64,000 nt of DNA, from NCBI GenBank assembly GCA_037043455.1, contig JAWPHD010004492.1, positions 48,501 through 112,500 on the forward strand. Reading direction: 5' to 3'. The stretch is from Cyrtodaria siliqua. Lineage: Eukaryota; Mollusca; Bivalvia; Adapedonta; Hiatellidae. The translations under genes and the position numbers were made by a program. Below, one piece after another: positions 10,834 through 23,207 of this stretch. Below the pieces are notes generated by a model that was given only the letters and a program-made list of their open reading frames with translations, was not told the DNA's origin and did no database searches. Within the stretch, counting starts at the first letter, position 1, and each line of letters starts with the position of its first letter.

Positions 10834-13800
10834 TTATTGGAAGTTTCGCCATTTAATATCATGGCTGTCTAATTTGTCGTGGTTCATCGCTATTTGCTTT
10901 TCTATTTCTATTTGTCTTAATAAATATTTCTTGAATTTGTTTGATTCGGGCAAGGAGTTTAAACATTTGTTAATGAATATAAAATATTTCGCACTTAAAA
11001 TAATGAAATTCTTCATTTCTATAGCATGTTCTTGTCTTTGAATTCCAAAACAGACGGTTCTTAGATTGAAATCGATGTTTACGTTTAACTTATTTAACAA
11101 TATGTGCAGCTCATTCCAAAATTGTTGAATATGCATACATTCCCAGAAAAGATGATTTAAGCTTTCTATGTTCATATTGCACAATTCGCATAGACTTGAG
11201 TGAACGATTTTGTATCTGAATAGCGATTTATTTGTGGGTATTATTCTCATTAAATATTTATATTGAAAGTTCCTTAATTTTATATTTATTGTCGATTTTA
11301 TTGGTGTGATATAGACGTCTTTCCATTCTATATCTGTAAACATGTTTTCCCATTTTTTTTGTGGTTTTATTTCCATGTCAGTTTCTGTATCTTTTTGTAT
11401 CTGGACATTGTATAAGAATTTATTTGATTGTTTAGTATTAAGAAATTTATTTAGGAAACTTTTATTTCTTTCTGCATTAATATCTTCATGTTTAATCTTT
11501 TCTTCCCATTCTTTAGGTATACTTGCTATTATCGAGGAGTATTTTAAAAAGTCTTTGTTTGGTATTTGATATAATTCGCTTATTTCCTGAAATGTATAAA
11601 ACTCTTTTTTTCTATAGTCAAAAATTTGTTCTAATAGTTTAATTCCTCTTTCTAACCAATCATTGTAGAAGATAGTATGCCCACCTGCTTTGATATTCAA
11701 ATTATTCCATATTATTTCTTGACTAACATTTTCGTTACATTTATTTTCTTTTATTTCATTCCATGCTAATATAATATCTCTATAAAAGTTGTCTTTTGGA
11801 AATAATTTAAGAATACATGCTTTATTTAAATTGCAATCTAATAAGAGCTGTCCTCCGACTTTGTTTAATTCTTTTGTGTAAAATATTTTCCATTTGCCGT
11901 TATTTTTATTATCTAGTATTCGTTTTATCCAGTTTGCTTTTAATGCATTATGAAATTTAGTTATGTCAATCATTTTTATTCCTCCATTTTCATAATCCTG
12001 AATAATTGTTTTCCTTTTTATTTTATCTGGTTTATTATCCCATACAAATGAGAACATTACGTCGTTAATTTGTTTGATCTTTTCGTTTGGAGGGTTAGGC
12101 AGAACCGTTAGAGGATATATAATTTTTGGGAATGCAAAACATTTTATGACAGTAATTTTTCCTAGTAGCGTAAGTTTTCTGTGCTGCCAGCTTTTCAAAC
12201 AATTTTTGAATTCTTCTACCTTCGGATCTAAATTTAAGGCTATTATATTGTTTCTATTTGTATGAAAATACATTCCTAGTGCTTTTGCCTGATCAGAACA
12301 CCAATGAAATTTATTTTTTGGACAATATTTAAAATCGGAGTTTTTCAGTGAGCCTGCCTTTAACGCTGTACATTTGGAGTCATTTAATTTGAGTCCTGAT
12401 ATATTTGTAAAATTATTTATAACATCCATTAAGGTTTCAAAAGATTTCCTTGTTCCATCTGTGAGAAACGATGCATCATCTGCGAATAAAGTTTGTTTAA
12501 TTTCTTGATCATTTATAACTATTCCTTTAATATTTTTGTTATCTGTTATTTCATAAGATAGAAGCTCAATACAAATAATGAATAAATATGGGGACAAGGG
12601 TCATTCTTGGCGAACACCGCGTTCTACTGGGAAAAAGTCAGAAATAAATCCGTTATTAATAATACAACTTTTAGCATCTGTATAAAACATTTTTACCCAA
12701 TTTATCAGAGAGTCACCAAAATTAAAATGTTTCAAGCATTTAAGAATAAACTCTTGGTTCAAACTGTCGAACGCTTTTTCGAAATCTGAGAAAAATAACA
12801 ATGCCGATTTATTGTAGTCTTCAACATGGTCTAATACTTCAAATAATAACCTTATATTCTCACCTATGTATCTACCTTTTATAAAACCAGTTTGTGAACT
12901 GTCTATTAATGATGGTAAAACCATTTTTATTCTGTTTGCTATGGATTTTGTAGCTATCTTATAATCGACATTTAAGAGACTGATTGGACGCCAAATTTCT
13001 ATATAAGCCGTATCTTTCCCTGGTTTAGGTAGAAGAGTTATAATGCTTTGTTTTTGTAATTCTGTCATGTTATTAATTTGCAGAGAGTAATTAAGTGATT
13101 TTAAGAGATATAATTTGATGTCGTTCCAAAATATTTTATAAAACTCGGTAGTGATGCCATCCGATCCTGGACTTTTATTATTGCTCATTTGTTTTAGAGC
13201 TATAGCACTTTCATATTCAGTTAGTAGCCCATTACATTTAATCTTATCTGTTTCATTCAGAGTGTTCATTGATTTATTATAAAAGTCGTACTTAGAGGAT
13301 GTTGTTTCTCTTTTTTTGTAAAGATTACAATAGAAATCGGTTTGTGCGCCTCGTATTTCCTTTTGATTCATAATTAGTTTATTATTTACGATTAATTTTG
13401 ATACTGATTTTCTCTCTGCCTTCTTTTTTTCTAAATTTGAAAAGTATTTTGTATTTTTTTCACTTTGTTCTATAATTTGTGCTTTTGAACGTATTATTAT
13501 TCCTTTTACTTTTGTATCTATCAGTTCATTCATTTCTTGTTTTTTATTCTCTAATTCGATTTTTGTATTTTCTATATCATTATCATTTAGTACTATTTTA
13601 AGTTTATGTTCTATGTTCTGTATATCTAATATCAATTTACTCTCTTTTTCGCGATCTAATCTTTTTTTTGTTGTAGCATATTTTATTGTTTCGTTTCTAA
13701 TTGTGCCTTTAAGTATTTCCCATAAAGTGTTCGGGTTTGAATCTTTGTTTATTTCTGCAATTTGTTGAATATTATTTCTTATGACACTTTGGTATTCAGT

Positions 13801-14571
13801 TTTTAATAAAAGACTGTTATTTATTTTAAAGTATCAAGGTCCTTTAATTATTTTTACAAAGTCAAAGCTTATGATAGTAATGGAGTGATCCGATTTATAA
13901 CCGGGTTTTATAACACTTTTATTTGAATAATTTACCAGATTATCAGATATTGAAAAGAAGTCTAACCTACTAAATATTGGTGGTTTAGTATTTGAATGCC
14001 ATGTATATTGAAGTTATTTTGGGTTAAAAAGTCTCCAAATATCTACAGGATTGTTTGTATTTGCAATTGAGTTAATTTTTTCCCTACATTTTTTATGCGT
14101 GTCTTGTCTGCCATTTTTTTTATCCAGTATTATGTCTAAAACTGTATTGAAATCGCCGCCAAGTATAAAGGAATTTTCGTCATTTTGTAAAATAAAGGTT
14201 TCAAATTTTTCAAAGAAAGATGCTTCGTCTACGTTCGGGCCGTATATGTTTATTAATGTTAATTCTTTGTCGTCAACACTTATTTCCAAAGCTTGAATTC
14301 TACCACTAACTACGTCCGTATATTTTATAAGGTTGAATCGAAATGTTGGATTTATTAATATACAGATGCCTTCTTTATTTGTATTATTACCACTAAAATA
14401 TGCTTCCCCTCCCCATTCCTTCTTCCAAATAGCTTCATCTTCCTTAGTTAAATGTGTCTCTTGTAAAAAACTGATCGCATATGATTGTGATTTAAGCCAA
14501 CTAAACATTTGATCTCGCTTGCTTTTACTTCCCAGCCCTCTCACATTAAACGAACATATAGTTGTATCCAT
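10834..14571 (-). pseudogene. LINE C ORF2 (APE endonuclease + reverse transcriptase), Tx1/L1-like, three stops
   Basis: One continuous minus-strand frame of 1246 codons, interrupted only by three in-frame stops: at 14014-14016, near 13840, and at 12598-12600 in the RT where RQG-C-PLSPY is expected. No frameshift is needed. The N-terminal 185 residues are an APE-type endonuclease (SFNVRGLGS, FLQETHL, GGDFNT, later a SDHS motif). The RT follows with WRPISLLN, the catalytic SDFEKAFDS and FADDASFL. A C-terminal CxxC...H....C knuckle lies near 11150-11200. The ATG at 14571 sits directly before the first endonuclease strand. No ORF1 is seen upstream, so the copy is 5' truncated or ORF1 is lost. Stop-only damage suggests a fairly young dead copy. 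Confidence 0.88.
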
Positions 14572-14764
14572 TACTATATTTGTATATGTTTTCGAACTTA
14601 AAGGGAAAGCAAAGGGTAGAGTACATGGAGGATGAAAGTGGAAACGTCATTAAACACATTTCGATGTTACATACAAATAATAAGCAAGAAAAGTCGCCGC
14701 CCTATCGACGTAAATTATTCCTGTTCCGTTAAAAGGCCTCTATTATGTACAATTATTAATATAA

Positions 14765-15030
14765 ATATATATACACTCGCACACCAAACAGTTGGTATGA
14801 TTTTTTTTTTCACTCAGCATAACTTTAACGTCAATAGAGATCGTAATTTTATACATCTATATATTTACCACACACCATTAAAGAAGTGTGATGTTTTTTT
14901 CTCTCACACAGCATGAGCACCCTTAAGAACTATTATAAACATTAAATAACAATTAGTAATCTGTTGCGAAGGTATTCATACACACCAAAAAAACAACAAC
15001 GTAGTATGTCTTCTTTCTCACACAGCATAT
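14765..15030. repeat. Three degenerate units of about 100 bp upstream of LINE C ORF2
   Basis: Each unit has CACACC, then TATG, a T-run and 'CTCACACAGCAT' (ends at 14820, 14914, 15028). They lie 5' of LINE C in its transcription sense and could be 5' UTR monomers, though this is inferred from position only. Confidence 0.4.
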
Positions 15031-15980
15031 AAAACACAAATACACAAAAAGACAAAACAACGGACACGTGAACAATATGCATACTACGTAACTATAACGG
15101 AAGTACTCTTGAATAGACTCTATGTATATATTTTATAGAAACATCTTGTTAACCACAGTCATATACATTAAACAATGATTCTACTATTACGAATGTACTC
15201 GTGGGTGTATTCTATGTACATATCGTTACAGAAGAACACTACATACATTTATCTTTACCACGTATTTAACTTTACAACAATATTCATGAAGACCAAAAAA
15301 GTGAAAAAACATGAAAAAACATATAGCCAGCACCATCATTTATTAATATTAAAAAAAAAATCTGATTTATGACATTTAACTTGTCCCTTACTTTGAAAAA
15401 CATGATATATCGATCGTTTCACATGCGCTCACCATATGGCCGTATTTGTGCACCACATATTGGCCAACACTGTATATCAAAAATGACAATGGAAGATAAT
15501 ATCATTGACAGGTAGCAAGCGTTTTTTTTTTTTAAATACCGCTGTCCATGGTGTTACATTGTTCATTGTATATATAATGAATCACTATGCGCTTATATAA
15601 TGTACATTGGACATTTTGAGTATACATGTATTAAAGTGACCCATTATGTTGGTCTCGTTATACTCTAGAATTTCCCTTTATTTTCGGATGTAATGATGAC
15701 AGGCGCACTTACGGTAAAATGTCCGGTATCAATTCACTATTAGTCTAACAATTGAACAATTTCGTTCACGCCTTTCGACTTGTGAAACCTTTGTTCAAAA
15801 TTGAGCTTTTCTAATGGGATATATTAATTTTATTCTCTACAATTTATCGTAATCGACACTCTAAATGTTCTATAAACCTACATACCCTTGACTAGCCGTA
15901 CAATGAAACAAAACTAGAATAAATGATAGTGTTAATATTACTATTGTATATGTTAAAGCTTGAACTAGAACCAATCCGAT
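15031..15980. other. Non-coding interval
   Basis: AT-rich sequence with a short A-run at about 15350 and a T-run at about 15521. I see no gene, clear repeat unit or terminal repeats. Confidence 0.5.
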
Positions 15981-16090
15981 ATTCTTATATTATTTAGCAA
16001 TAGACTATTACACTATTCCCTTTAGATCAACCTTTTTCTCGAAAAAAGAAAGTTGAAAAAGGAAGGTCTAGGGAACGATTTTCACTTTAA

Positions 16091-16188
16091 ATGGACTCTT
16101 GGCAAAACTAGATTGTTTTTACTAAAAATCGCAGATCGAGATGTTAATTTTATTTATCGAATATTATTCAGAATTGCCTTGTGTCCCT
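16091..16188. mobile_element. Short TTAA-flanked MITE, array copy
   Basis: TTAA at 16087-16090 and 16189-16192 flanks imperfect ends (ATGGACTCTTGGCAA versus the complement of TTGCCTTGTGTCCCT). Sister copies lie at about 16681-16788, 16949-17061 and 30735-30847. Confidence 0.6.
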
Positions 16189-16330
16189 TTAAAGAGTATG
16201 TTATATAGTTTATACAGATCATTGTTATATTAGTTAGCAATATACTATTACACTATTCCCTTTAGATCGACCTTTTTCTCGAAAAAAGAAAGTTGAAAAA
16301 GGAAGGTCTAGGGAATGATTTTCACTTTAA

Positions 16331-16676
16331 AGGGAGTACATCAGGCTTTTCAAAGGGGTCTAGGGGTCCGACTTAAAATTGACAAATAATGATATTTTCT
16401 ATTTTAAAGCACCTAAACATAATGAATGATGCTAAAAATGACCCCTTAGTTACAAGGAAATTAATTCTGTACAGTAATACATGCTATCCTAGGTGACGCA
16501 CCAGGGTTAATTTCAGCATTTTATGCCCGATTCCGTCCTAGCTATATGGTGTATTCAAAGTTTAAGACTTAGCAATACGGTTCGAACATCATATTTTGAT
16601 GGATATAAGTGTTTTATCATGAACTGGAACATTTTTATAATTTAAGATATTTCAGAAAAATCCTGATGTACTCCCT
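16331..16676. mobile_element. 346-bp MITE with TTAA target duplication
   Basis: Ends are the perfect 15-bp inverted repeat AGGGAGTACATCAGG, flanked by TTAA (16327-16330 and 16677-16680). It interrupts an array unit whose uninterrupted form is visible at 16070-16120. The TTAA target fits piggyBac- or Kolobok-type transposition. It has no coding capacity. Confidence 0.85.
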
Positions 16677-17205
16677 TTAAATACTAGATTGTTTTTACTA
16701 AAAATCGCGGAGTCTCGATTAACATATCGAGATGTTGATTTATTTATCTATTATGATTCAGGACTGCCTTGTGTCCCTTTAAAGAGTATGTTAGATATAA
16801 AGTTTATACAGATCATTCTTATATTAGTTAGCAATAGACATTTTTATATTAGTTAGCAATATACTATTACACTATTCCCTTTAGATCGACCCTTTTCTCG
16901 AAAAAAGAAAGTTGAAAAGGAAGGTCTAGGGAACGATTTTCACTTTAGATGGACTCTTGGCGAAACTAGATTATTTTTACTAAAACTCAGGGCGTCTCGA
17001 TTAACCCGATCGAGATGTAATTTTATTTATCGACTATGTTTCAGGATTGTCTTGTGTCCCTTTAAAGAGTATGTTACATATATAGTTTATACAGATCATT
17101 CTAATGGGTCCCAAAACCCGTGAGGATATAACACATATATTTAATAAATTTACCTGTAAAAGTTAAATAGATATACAAAACAGTACATCAAATAACAGTT
17201 GAACA

Positions 17206-17511
17206 GAAAATGTATCTGTTCTCAAATACGAGAGGGTACATAGAATGGGAGCACGTAGTGAAAATGCTCGTTCCAGAAAAATAGTGGCCACATTTTGTTT
17301 TTTCAAAGATCGGGAGATGATTCGCAAATTGAGAAGCAATTTAGACAATACTGAATTTTATTTTCACGAACAATTTCCGAGGGAAATTGCGAATAAAAGA
17401 CGAAATTTGGTACCCAAAATGAAGGAGGCTAAAAGGAACGGTAACTCTGCCTGGATAAGCTATGATACGCTGTTCGTGAATGGTCGACCAGTTTCCGGAG
17501 ACATGGCATAG
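17206..17511 (+). pseudogene. LINE B ORF1 C-terminal fragment (RRM/CTD of an L1-type ORF1 protein)
   Basis: The open frame resumes after a TGA near 17201 and ends at TAG (17509-17511). It reads ERVHRMG, then FYFHEQFPREIANKRR, then a short strand-rich end (YDTLFVNGRPV). These match LINE A ORF1 at DRVHRLG, YFVREQFPQEIENKRK and DKLYINQQQY. Only the last 100 or so residues remain, so LINE B is 5' truncated, with its junction to the flanking repeat array at about 17192-17200. ORF2 follows in the same frame directly after the TAG. Confidence 0.8.
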
Positions 17512-20500
17512 GGACGCGACGAGGGTAACCTGAAAGTTATATCTTGGAACTGTAATGGTTTAACCAAAAGTAAAACAGAGAGTGTTGGATTTGTAAATAT
17601 TTTAAAAAACTATATTATACTATTATATGAATCTTGGACTAGTAAATGTAGCGATATAGAGTTAAGTGGTTATAAATGTTACAATTTTTATAGGAAATTT
17701 CAGCATAGAAACGCTAAAAGATGTAGCGGAGGTATTGTTTTGTATTGTAAAAATGCTATTAAAAGTGGAATTGAAATTGTGCGAAACCATCATGATACTA
17801 TCATATGGATCAAATTAGATATGCATTTCTTTAAAACTGATCAAGATGTATATCTGTGTGGTGTTTATATTTGGGGTGCAGATTCTCCGGCACATAATGT
17901 TGTAAATGTAGATCTTTTTCAAATATTGCAAGATGACATATACTATTTTGAAAATAGGGGTATTCCATTAATTGTAGGTGATTGGAATGCACGCGTGGGC
18001 AGTGGTATTAAAAAAGACAATATTGTTTGTGATAGTGTTGTAAGCGATCTCGACGATAATGATTATATGCCTGATTTACCATTACTGAGACTGTCCATGG
18101 ATAATGTTTGTAATGCACAGGGAACTAAGCTTCTTGATCTTTGTAAAGCGTCTACAATGAGATTGGCTAACGGTCGGCTCGGTAGTGATCACTCGATAGG
18201 GTCCTACACTTACACAAATCAAAATGGTGCGAGTGTTATTGACTTTCTTTTATTGAAAGAATGTAATTTCAATCGTGTAAATGATTTTAAAATCGAACCT
18301 TTAAATGAGTGGTCCGATCATACACCGCTTTCCTTTACAGTTAATTGTGTTAAACCCATGTGCGTTAAGTCGACTACGGAGAGGGTAATATTTACATGGG
18401 ATGAAAATTGCCGCGGCACGTTTCGTAGTAGATTAATTGGTAGATTAACGGATCTTAATAATATATCGTTCAGTATAAACGCTAATCATAGGGACAGTGT
18501 TAATAGCTCTATTAATTCTTTTGTGAAGGTTATACGCGACGCCGCGGATCCTCTGTTCTCCAAAAAATATATATATAATGATCGAGTGCGTTTTGCAAAT
18601 ACTGCCGATAAAAAAGCTGTTTGGTTTGATAATGACTGTTTTACTGCTAAAAATATTTATAATAAGTCATTAAATCAATATAATAAGTGTAAATCGATGG
18701 TAAATAGAGTTGAATTGCATATTAAAAAGAAGTCCTATAAAATGCTTATAAAGAAAAAACGGCGTGCGTATGAAAATAAGAAGATGAGTGAGATTGAGAA
18801 TTTAAGGCATAAGAAGCCTAAAGATTTTTGGAAGTTATTTTTACGAAAAAATAAATCGAAGAGTGAAAACATAAGTCTTGAGAGATTTTATAATTATTTT
18901 TCTCAGTTGTCAACGGAGATTTTTCAAGTAGAAAATGATGAAGCAGAATCTTTCTGCCAGCAGCATGATTTTAATGAAAACAGTTGTAAGTTTGAAGAAT
19001 TGGATAAAATTATAACAATTGCTGAGGTAGAATCTGTTGTTCGTTCTTTGAAGCGAAATAAGTCAATTTCTGGAAACTTTGTCATGAATGAATATTTTCT
19101 CGAATCAGTAGATATCATTTCCTCGCATCTTGTTGATTTATTTAATGCTGTACTAAACTCCGGATATTTTCCAGAAAAATGGACCGAGGGATTTATTATA
19201 CCTTTGTTTAAGAAGAACGACCCTGAAGACGTAAATAATTATAGAGGAATAACTATTGTTAGTTGTTTGTCCAAAATCTTTACCGGTATTTTAAATAAAA
19301 GGATAAGTAAATGGTGTGAAGATAATAATATTATATCAGACGCCCAATTTGGTTTTAGGTCGGGTCGTTCAACTATCGATGCAATTTTTGTATTACAATC
19401 TGTTATTCGCAAGATATTAAATGAGAAAGGTCGATTGTATTGTGCATTTGTTGATTTGAAAAAAGCTTTTGATAGCGTTTATAGGAATGCCTTATGGCTA
19501 AAACTTTATAAAATAGGCATAAATGGAAAGCTACTTAGAATAATAAGAGACATGTACTCTAAAGTAAAATCTTGTGTTAAAAGTTGCAATAGTTATTCAG
19601 ATTTTTTCGAATGTTCAATCGGTCTAAGGCAAGGGGAGGTAATTTCCCCGATAATTTTCTCCCTTTTCGTTGAAGATTTAGAGTTATATTTACAAAATGA
19701 TATTAGTTCAGGTCTTACTATCGACGATATTACTCTTATTCTTCTACTGTTTGCAGATGATATGGTTTTAGTAGGAAAATCACCTGATGATTTGCAGCAA
19801 AATTTAGATTTATTACTAGCTTATTGTAATAAATGGGGATTAGAAGTAAATTCCGTCAAAACCAAAATTATGGTTTTTAGGAAAAGGGGCCAATTAAGAC
19901 AAAATGAGTCATGGACATATAATGACAACTTTTTAGAAATAGTTAACGATTTTAATTATCTGGGAGTTATTTTTAATTATACCGGAACATTTGTTTTAAA
20001 TCAAGTAAGTTTAGCAGGGAAGGGTTTAAAGGCTTTACATATATTAATTGCTAATACTAAGAAGTTTAATTTTAAACCGAAGACAATGTATCAATTATTC
20101 GACTCCTTTGTTGGATCCATTCTGAATTATGGTTGCGAAGCCTGGGGATTTTCTAAGTCGAAAGAAATTGAAAGGATTCACTTAAATTTTGTAAATATAT
20201 TTTAAATGTTAAGACTTCTACTAGCAATGCGGGTATTTACGGGGAACTTGGGCGGTATCCATTGTATATATTGCGCTATGTTAGAATCGTTAAATATTGG
20301 TGCACAACAGTTAACTCTGACAATATTATAATTTCTAGTATTTACAATAATTCCGTCAATAACATAGAAAATTGGCGTAATAGTTGGGCTGGGAATATTA
20401 AAAAGCTTCTAAACGAGTATGGTTTTGGCTATGTTTGGAATAATCCAAATAGTGTTCCTTTGAAAACCAATCCATACTGTTTTTAAACAGCGTTTAGTCG

Positions 20501-20949
20501 ATTGTTTTGTTCAAAAGTGGAACAGCGATGTTGTAAATAATAGAGTTTTGTCAATGTATTTACATTTTAAAGGCAATTTTGAATATGAACTATATCTCGA
20601 TATTTTGCCATATAAGTTGCGAATTGTTTTATCAAAACTAAGACTATCGTCGCATTCACTGCGAATTGAAACTGGGCGCTACGCACAGAACAGATTAGAA
20701 AGAAACCAACGTTATTGTACCATTTGTAATTCTAATGACATTGAAGATGAATACCATTTTGTTTTGATTTGTCCTGTATATGTTAATATAAGAAGAAAAT
20801 ACATTAAAAAGTACTATTATAAACGTCCAAGTGTTTTAAAATTCATAGAGCTAATGAAAACAAGTAATAAGAAAGAGTTGTTTAATTTATCTTGGTTTAT
20901 AAAAGAAGCATTTGATTCTCGTAATGATTTTTTGTTTTATCAAAACTAG
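17512..20949 (+). pseudogene. LINE B ORF2 (endonuclease-reverse transcriptase), two compensating frameshifts
   Basis: The frame is open from the codon after the ORF1 TAG, in the same phase. The APE endonuclease starts at LKVISWNCNGL, with LYESWT, VGDWNARVG and SDHTPLSF. The RT has NYRGITIVSCLSK, FVDLKKAFDS and LLFADDMVLV. A frameshift near 20180 moves the reading to HLNF-CKYILNVKTS, and a second in the T-run near 20480 returns it to the original frame. The C-terminus carries a CTIC...H....C knuckle and ends in TAA at 20947-20949. No in-frame ATG precedes the endonuclease; the first Met lies near 17821, well inside it. The copy is inactive but well preserved. Confidence 0.88.
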
Positions 20950-21284
20950 GTTTATCCTCGAATGAAAAACTATTATCAATTAATTATTTATGTTACTGCT
21001 TTTGTGATAATGAGAACAAAATTGTTTTTTTTTGTTTTTTTTAATTTAATATTTAATTTAATTTGCGTAAGTTAAAGTTCAGTGTCATTTCCACATTTTT
21101 ATTCAATTATTTAATATTTCAAATTATTCAATAATACAATTTATTTGAAACTAGTGTGCAAAATTATGTTTTTGTTGTTTGTTTGTTTTGTTTATTCTGT
21201 CACGTATACATGTTTGCATATTGTATATGATGATAAACTTGTATAGTTTAAATCAATAAAAAATATCTGTCTGTCTGTCTGTCT
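20950..21284 (+). mobile_element. LINE B 3' UTR with (TCTG)n tail
   Basis: AT-rich sequence ends in 'AATCAATAAAAAATA', then four TCTG-type units and TC. Short microsatellite tails in place of poly(A) are common in CR1, L2 and RTE-like LINEs. LINE A begins right after. Confidence 0.65.
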
Positions 21285-21530
21285 CAGATGAAATTCGTGC
21301 TATAATTATCTTGTGATATTGTGAAATTTGTGAGAAAGACGCCGGACGTTGCGAGCGGGAAACATAATAACAGACCAAGGCTTAGGCGTATACCGTATAC
21401 CGTGCTTGCAAGTATTATTTATATTTTGAGCCCAAGTACTGATTTGCAGAATAGTTACAATAATATAAAACATATTAACAATACAGTTTTATAAATATAC
21501 AAACGTACAAATTTATAAATGCTGTAAGTA
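21285..21530 (+). promoter_or_regulatory. LINE A 5' UTR (probable internal promoter region)
   Basis: About 246 bp between the LINE B tail and the LINE A ORF1 start, including a GC-richer stretch (21335-21400). A full-length LINE should carry its promoter here; no defined promoter motif was recognised. Confidence 0.4.
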
Positions 21531-23207
21531 ATGGGTAAAACAAAGAAAACAGATAACAAAGGACAGGTTCACACCCCTGAGAAACTAGTGAACACTTATC
21601 AACTAATACCCCCTACGGGAACTCTCAATACAATTGACATGCTCGGTCAGTCGAGAGAGGTATTATACGGTCAACAAAGTGGTACAATGAATATGCAAAA
21701 CGTTCAAAACATGCAGTGTCAAGATCAAGGTCAATATCCAAATATAAACGGAGTACATCAAAATGCACACCAGCCGATCAACACTTATAACGGTACATAC
21801 GCACAATACAATCCACCTCCGGAAACTAGGCAAATGAACGACACAGGCATGCCACAATGGGCAGCCAATATGTGTCAACAAATGATGAATATCCAAAGTA
21901 CCCTTGAAAAACAAAATAATAGATGGCAATCCGTGGAATGTCAAATATTAGCTCAAAATGATAAATTGGTTAAAATGGAGTCGCGACTAACAGAGATGAC
22001 AAACATTAAACAAGATATTGAGCAAACCAACACCAATGTATACCAAATACAACATGAAATAAAATCTTTGAAAACAAAAGTAGCAGAATATGACGGCACA
22101 GTTCAAGAATATAGTGATATATGTGATGATATAACGAGCAATAACAGCAACACAGACGCACAAATTAACGCTGTTATTAAACAAATGCAAAAACTAGAAG
22201 AAAACCAACAAACAATTAACGAAAAACATGAAGAAATTAATGAAAGGGTCACAGATGTACAATGGCGAAGCATGCAAGAAAACCTAGTTTTCTCTGGAAT
22301 ACCAGAAGCGGAAAATATTATTGAAAATGGCGAAAACTGTGAAACTATAGTCCAAAACTTTATCAAAAATGAAATGAAAATCGACAGGAATATATCATTC
22401 GATCGAGTACATCGTCTGGGGAGATACAATAGAAATCATGTTTATCCACGTCCAATTGTAGCCAAATTCACGTATTATAAAGACAAAGAATTTGTAAAAC
22501 AAATGGCACCTAAAACACTTACAGACAGTGGGTATTTCGTAAGGGAACAATTCCCACAAGAAATAGAAAATAAACGAAAGAAATTATATGGCGTAGCAAA
22601 GGAAGCACGAAAAGACCCGAACAATAAGGTTCGGCTCGTACGAGACAAATTGTACATAAACCAACAACAGTACATACCAGAAGAAACAATGGACGAAGTA
22701 ACACACAGGGACAGACACGAGAAGGACACGGGAGGTAGCCGATCTACATTTAAAATGCAAATCAGAGACAACAATCAAAGCAAATACCAATATGGAGAAA
22801 TGCAAAACAAACAACGTCGTGACAATGACTACAAGACGAAAAACACAACTTGGACAAGAACATTTAAACGGAGGCAACCGGCACAAACGCCATCGCTCAG
22901 CACAAGTAACGACATATTACTAAATAACAAATTTGCATCTTTACAATGGAGCAGTTCAATAAACACTCCGCTTCAGCGTCAAAATAATGCCGGTAAAAAG
23001 AAAGCATCCTCTCCACTGGACAGTGACATTACATTTAAAAAACAGAATATTGATAGCGACATATCTGATAGTGAAAAAAGCACTATACTCATTGACTTTG
23101 ACGCCACACAAGAACCGCTGAACACACAAGTATCAGTAAACGACATGAGCGCAGACGGGACACATGTACCAACAGACGATACAATAGCTAGCGGCGAGAA
23201 CGAATAG
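21531..23207 (+). CDS. LINE A ORF1 protein (RNA-binding, L1-type)
   Basis: This intact frame of 558 residues ends in TAG (23205-23207). Residues 1-115 are Gln/Asn-rich. Residues about 120-240 look coiled-coil (heptad-like hydrophobics with many Lys/Glu/Gln). An RRM-like domain follows (ENLVFSGIPE at about 249, FDRVHRLGR, then RPIVAKF), then the C-terminal domain (YFVREQFPQEIENKRK at about 334) and a hydrophilic tail. This is the coiled coil-RRM-CTD layout of L1 ORF1p, which trimerises and coats the element RNA. Start: the first ATG, about 246 bp after the LINE B tail. ORF2 is in the same frame after the TAG, which suggests a readthrough relationship. Confidence 0.85.
   Translation: MGKTKKTDNKGQVHTPEKLVNTYQLIPPTGTLNTIDMLGQSREVLYGQQSGTMNMQNVQNMQCQDQGQYPNINGVHQNAHQPINTYNGTYAQYNPPPETRQMNDTGMPQWAANMCQQMMNIQSTLEKQNNRWQSVECQILAQNDKLVKMESRLTEMTNIKQDIEQTNTNVYQIQHEIKSLKTKVAEYDGTVQEYSDICDDITSNNSNTDAQINAVIKQMQKLEENQQTINEKHEEINERVTDVQWRSMQENLVFSGIPEAENIIENGENCETIVQNFIKNEMKIDRNISFDRVHRLGRYNRNHVYPRPIVAKFTYYKDKEFVKQMAPKTLTDSGYFVREQFPQEIENKRKKLYGVAKEARKDPNNKVRLVRDKLYINQQQYIPEETMDEVTHRDRHEKDTGGSRSTFKMQIRDNNQSKYQYGEMQNKQRRDNDYKTKNTTWTRTFKRRQPAQTPSLSTSNDILLNNKFASLQWSSSINTPLQRQNNAGKKKASSPLDSDITFKKQNIDSDISDSEKSTILIDFDATQEPLNTQVSVNDMSADGTHVPTDDTIASGENE

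Larger units (their letters stand above)
15985..17192. repeat. Tandem array of about 270-bp units carrying TTAA-flanked MITEs
   Basis: Units start near 15990, 16230 and 16850 with 'TTAGCAATAGACTATT' or 'TTAGCAATATACTATT'. Each has a hairpin block ('CCCTTTAGATC' ... 'GGTCTAGGGAA') and ends in 'CTTGTGTCCCTTTAAAGAG'. The array stops at LINE B and related sequence resumes after LINE A at about 30655, so the LINEs appear to sit inside it. Confidence 0.75.

Noticed and set aside
12601..14016. Treating LINE C as three separate genes
   Set aside because: All three frames are identical in phase and together form one ORF2 with three stop codons.
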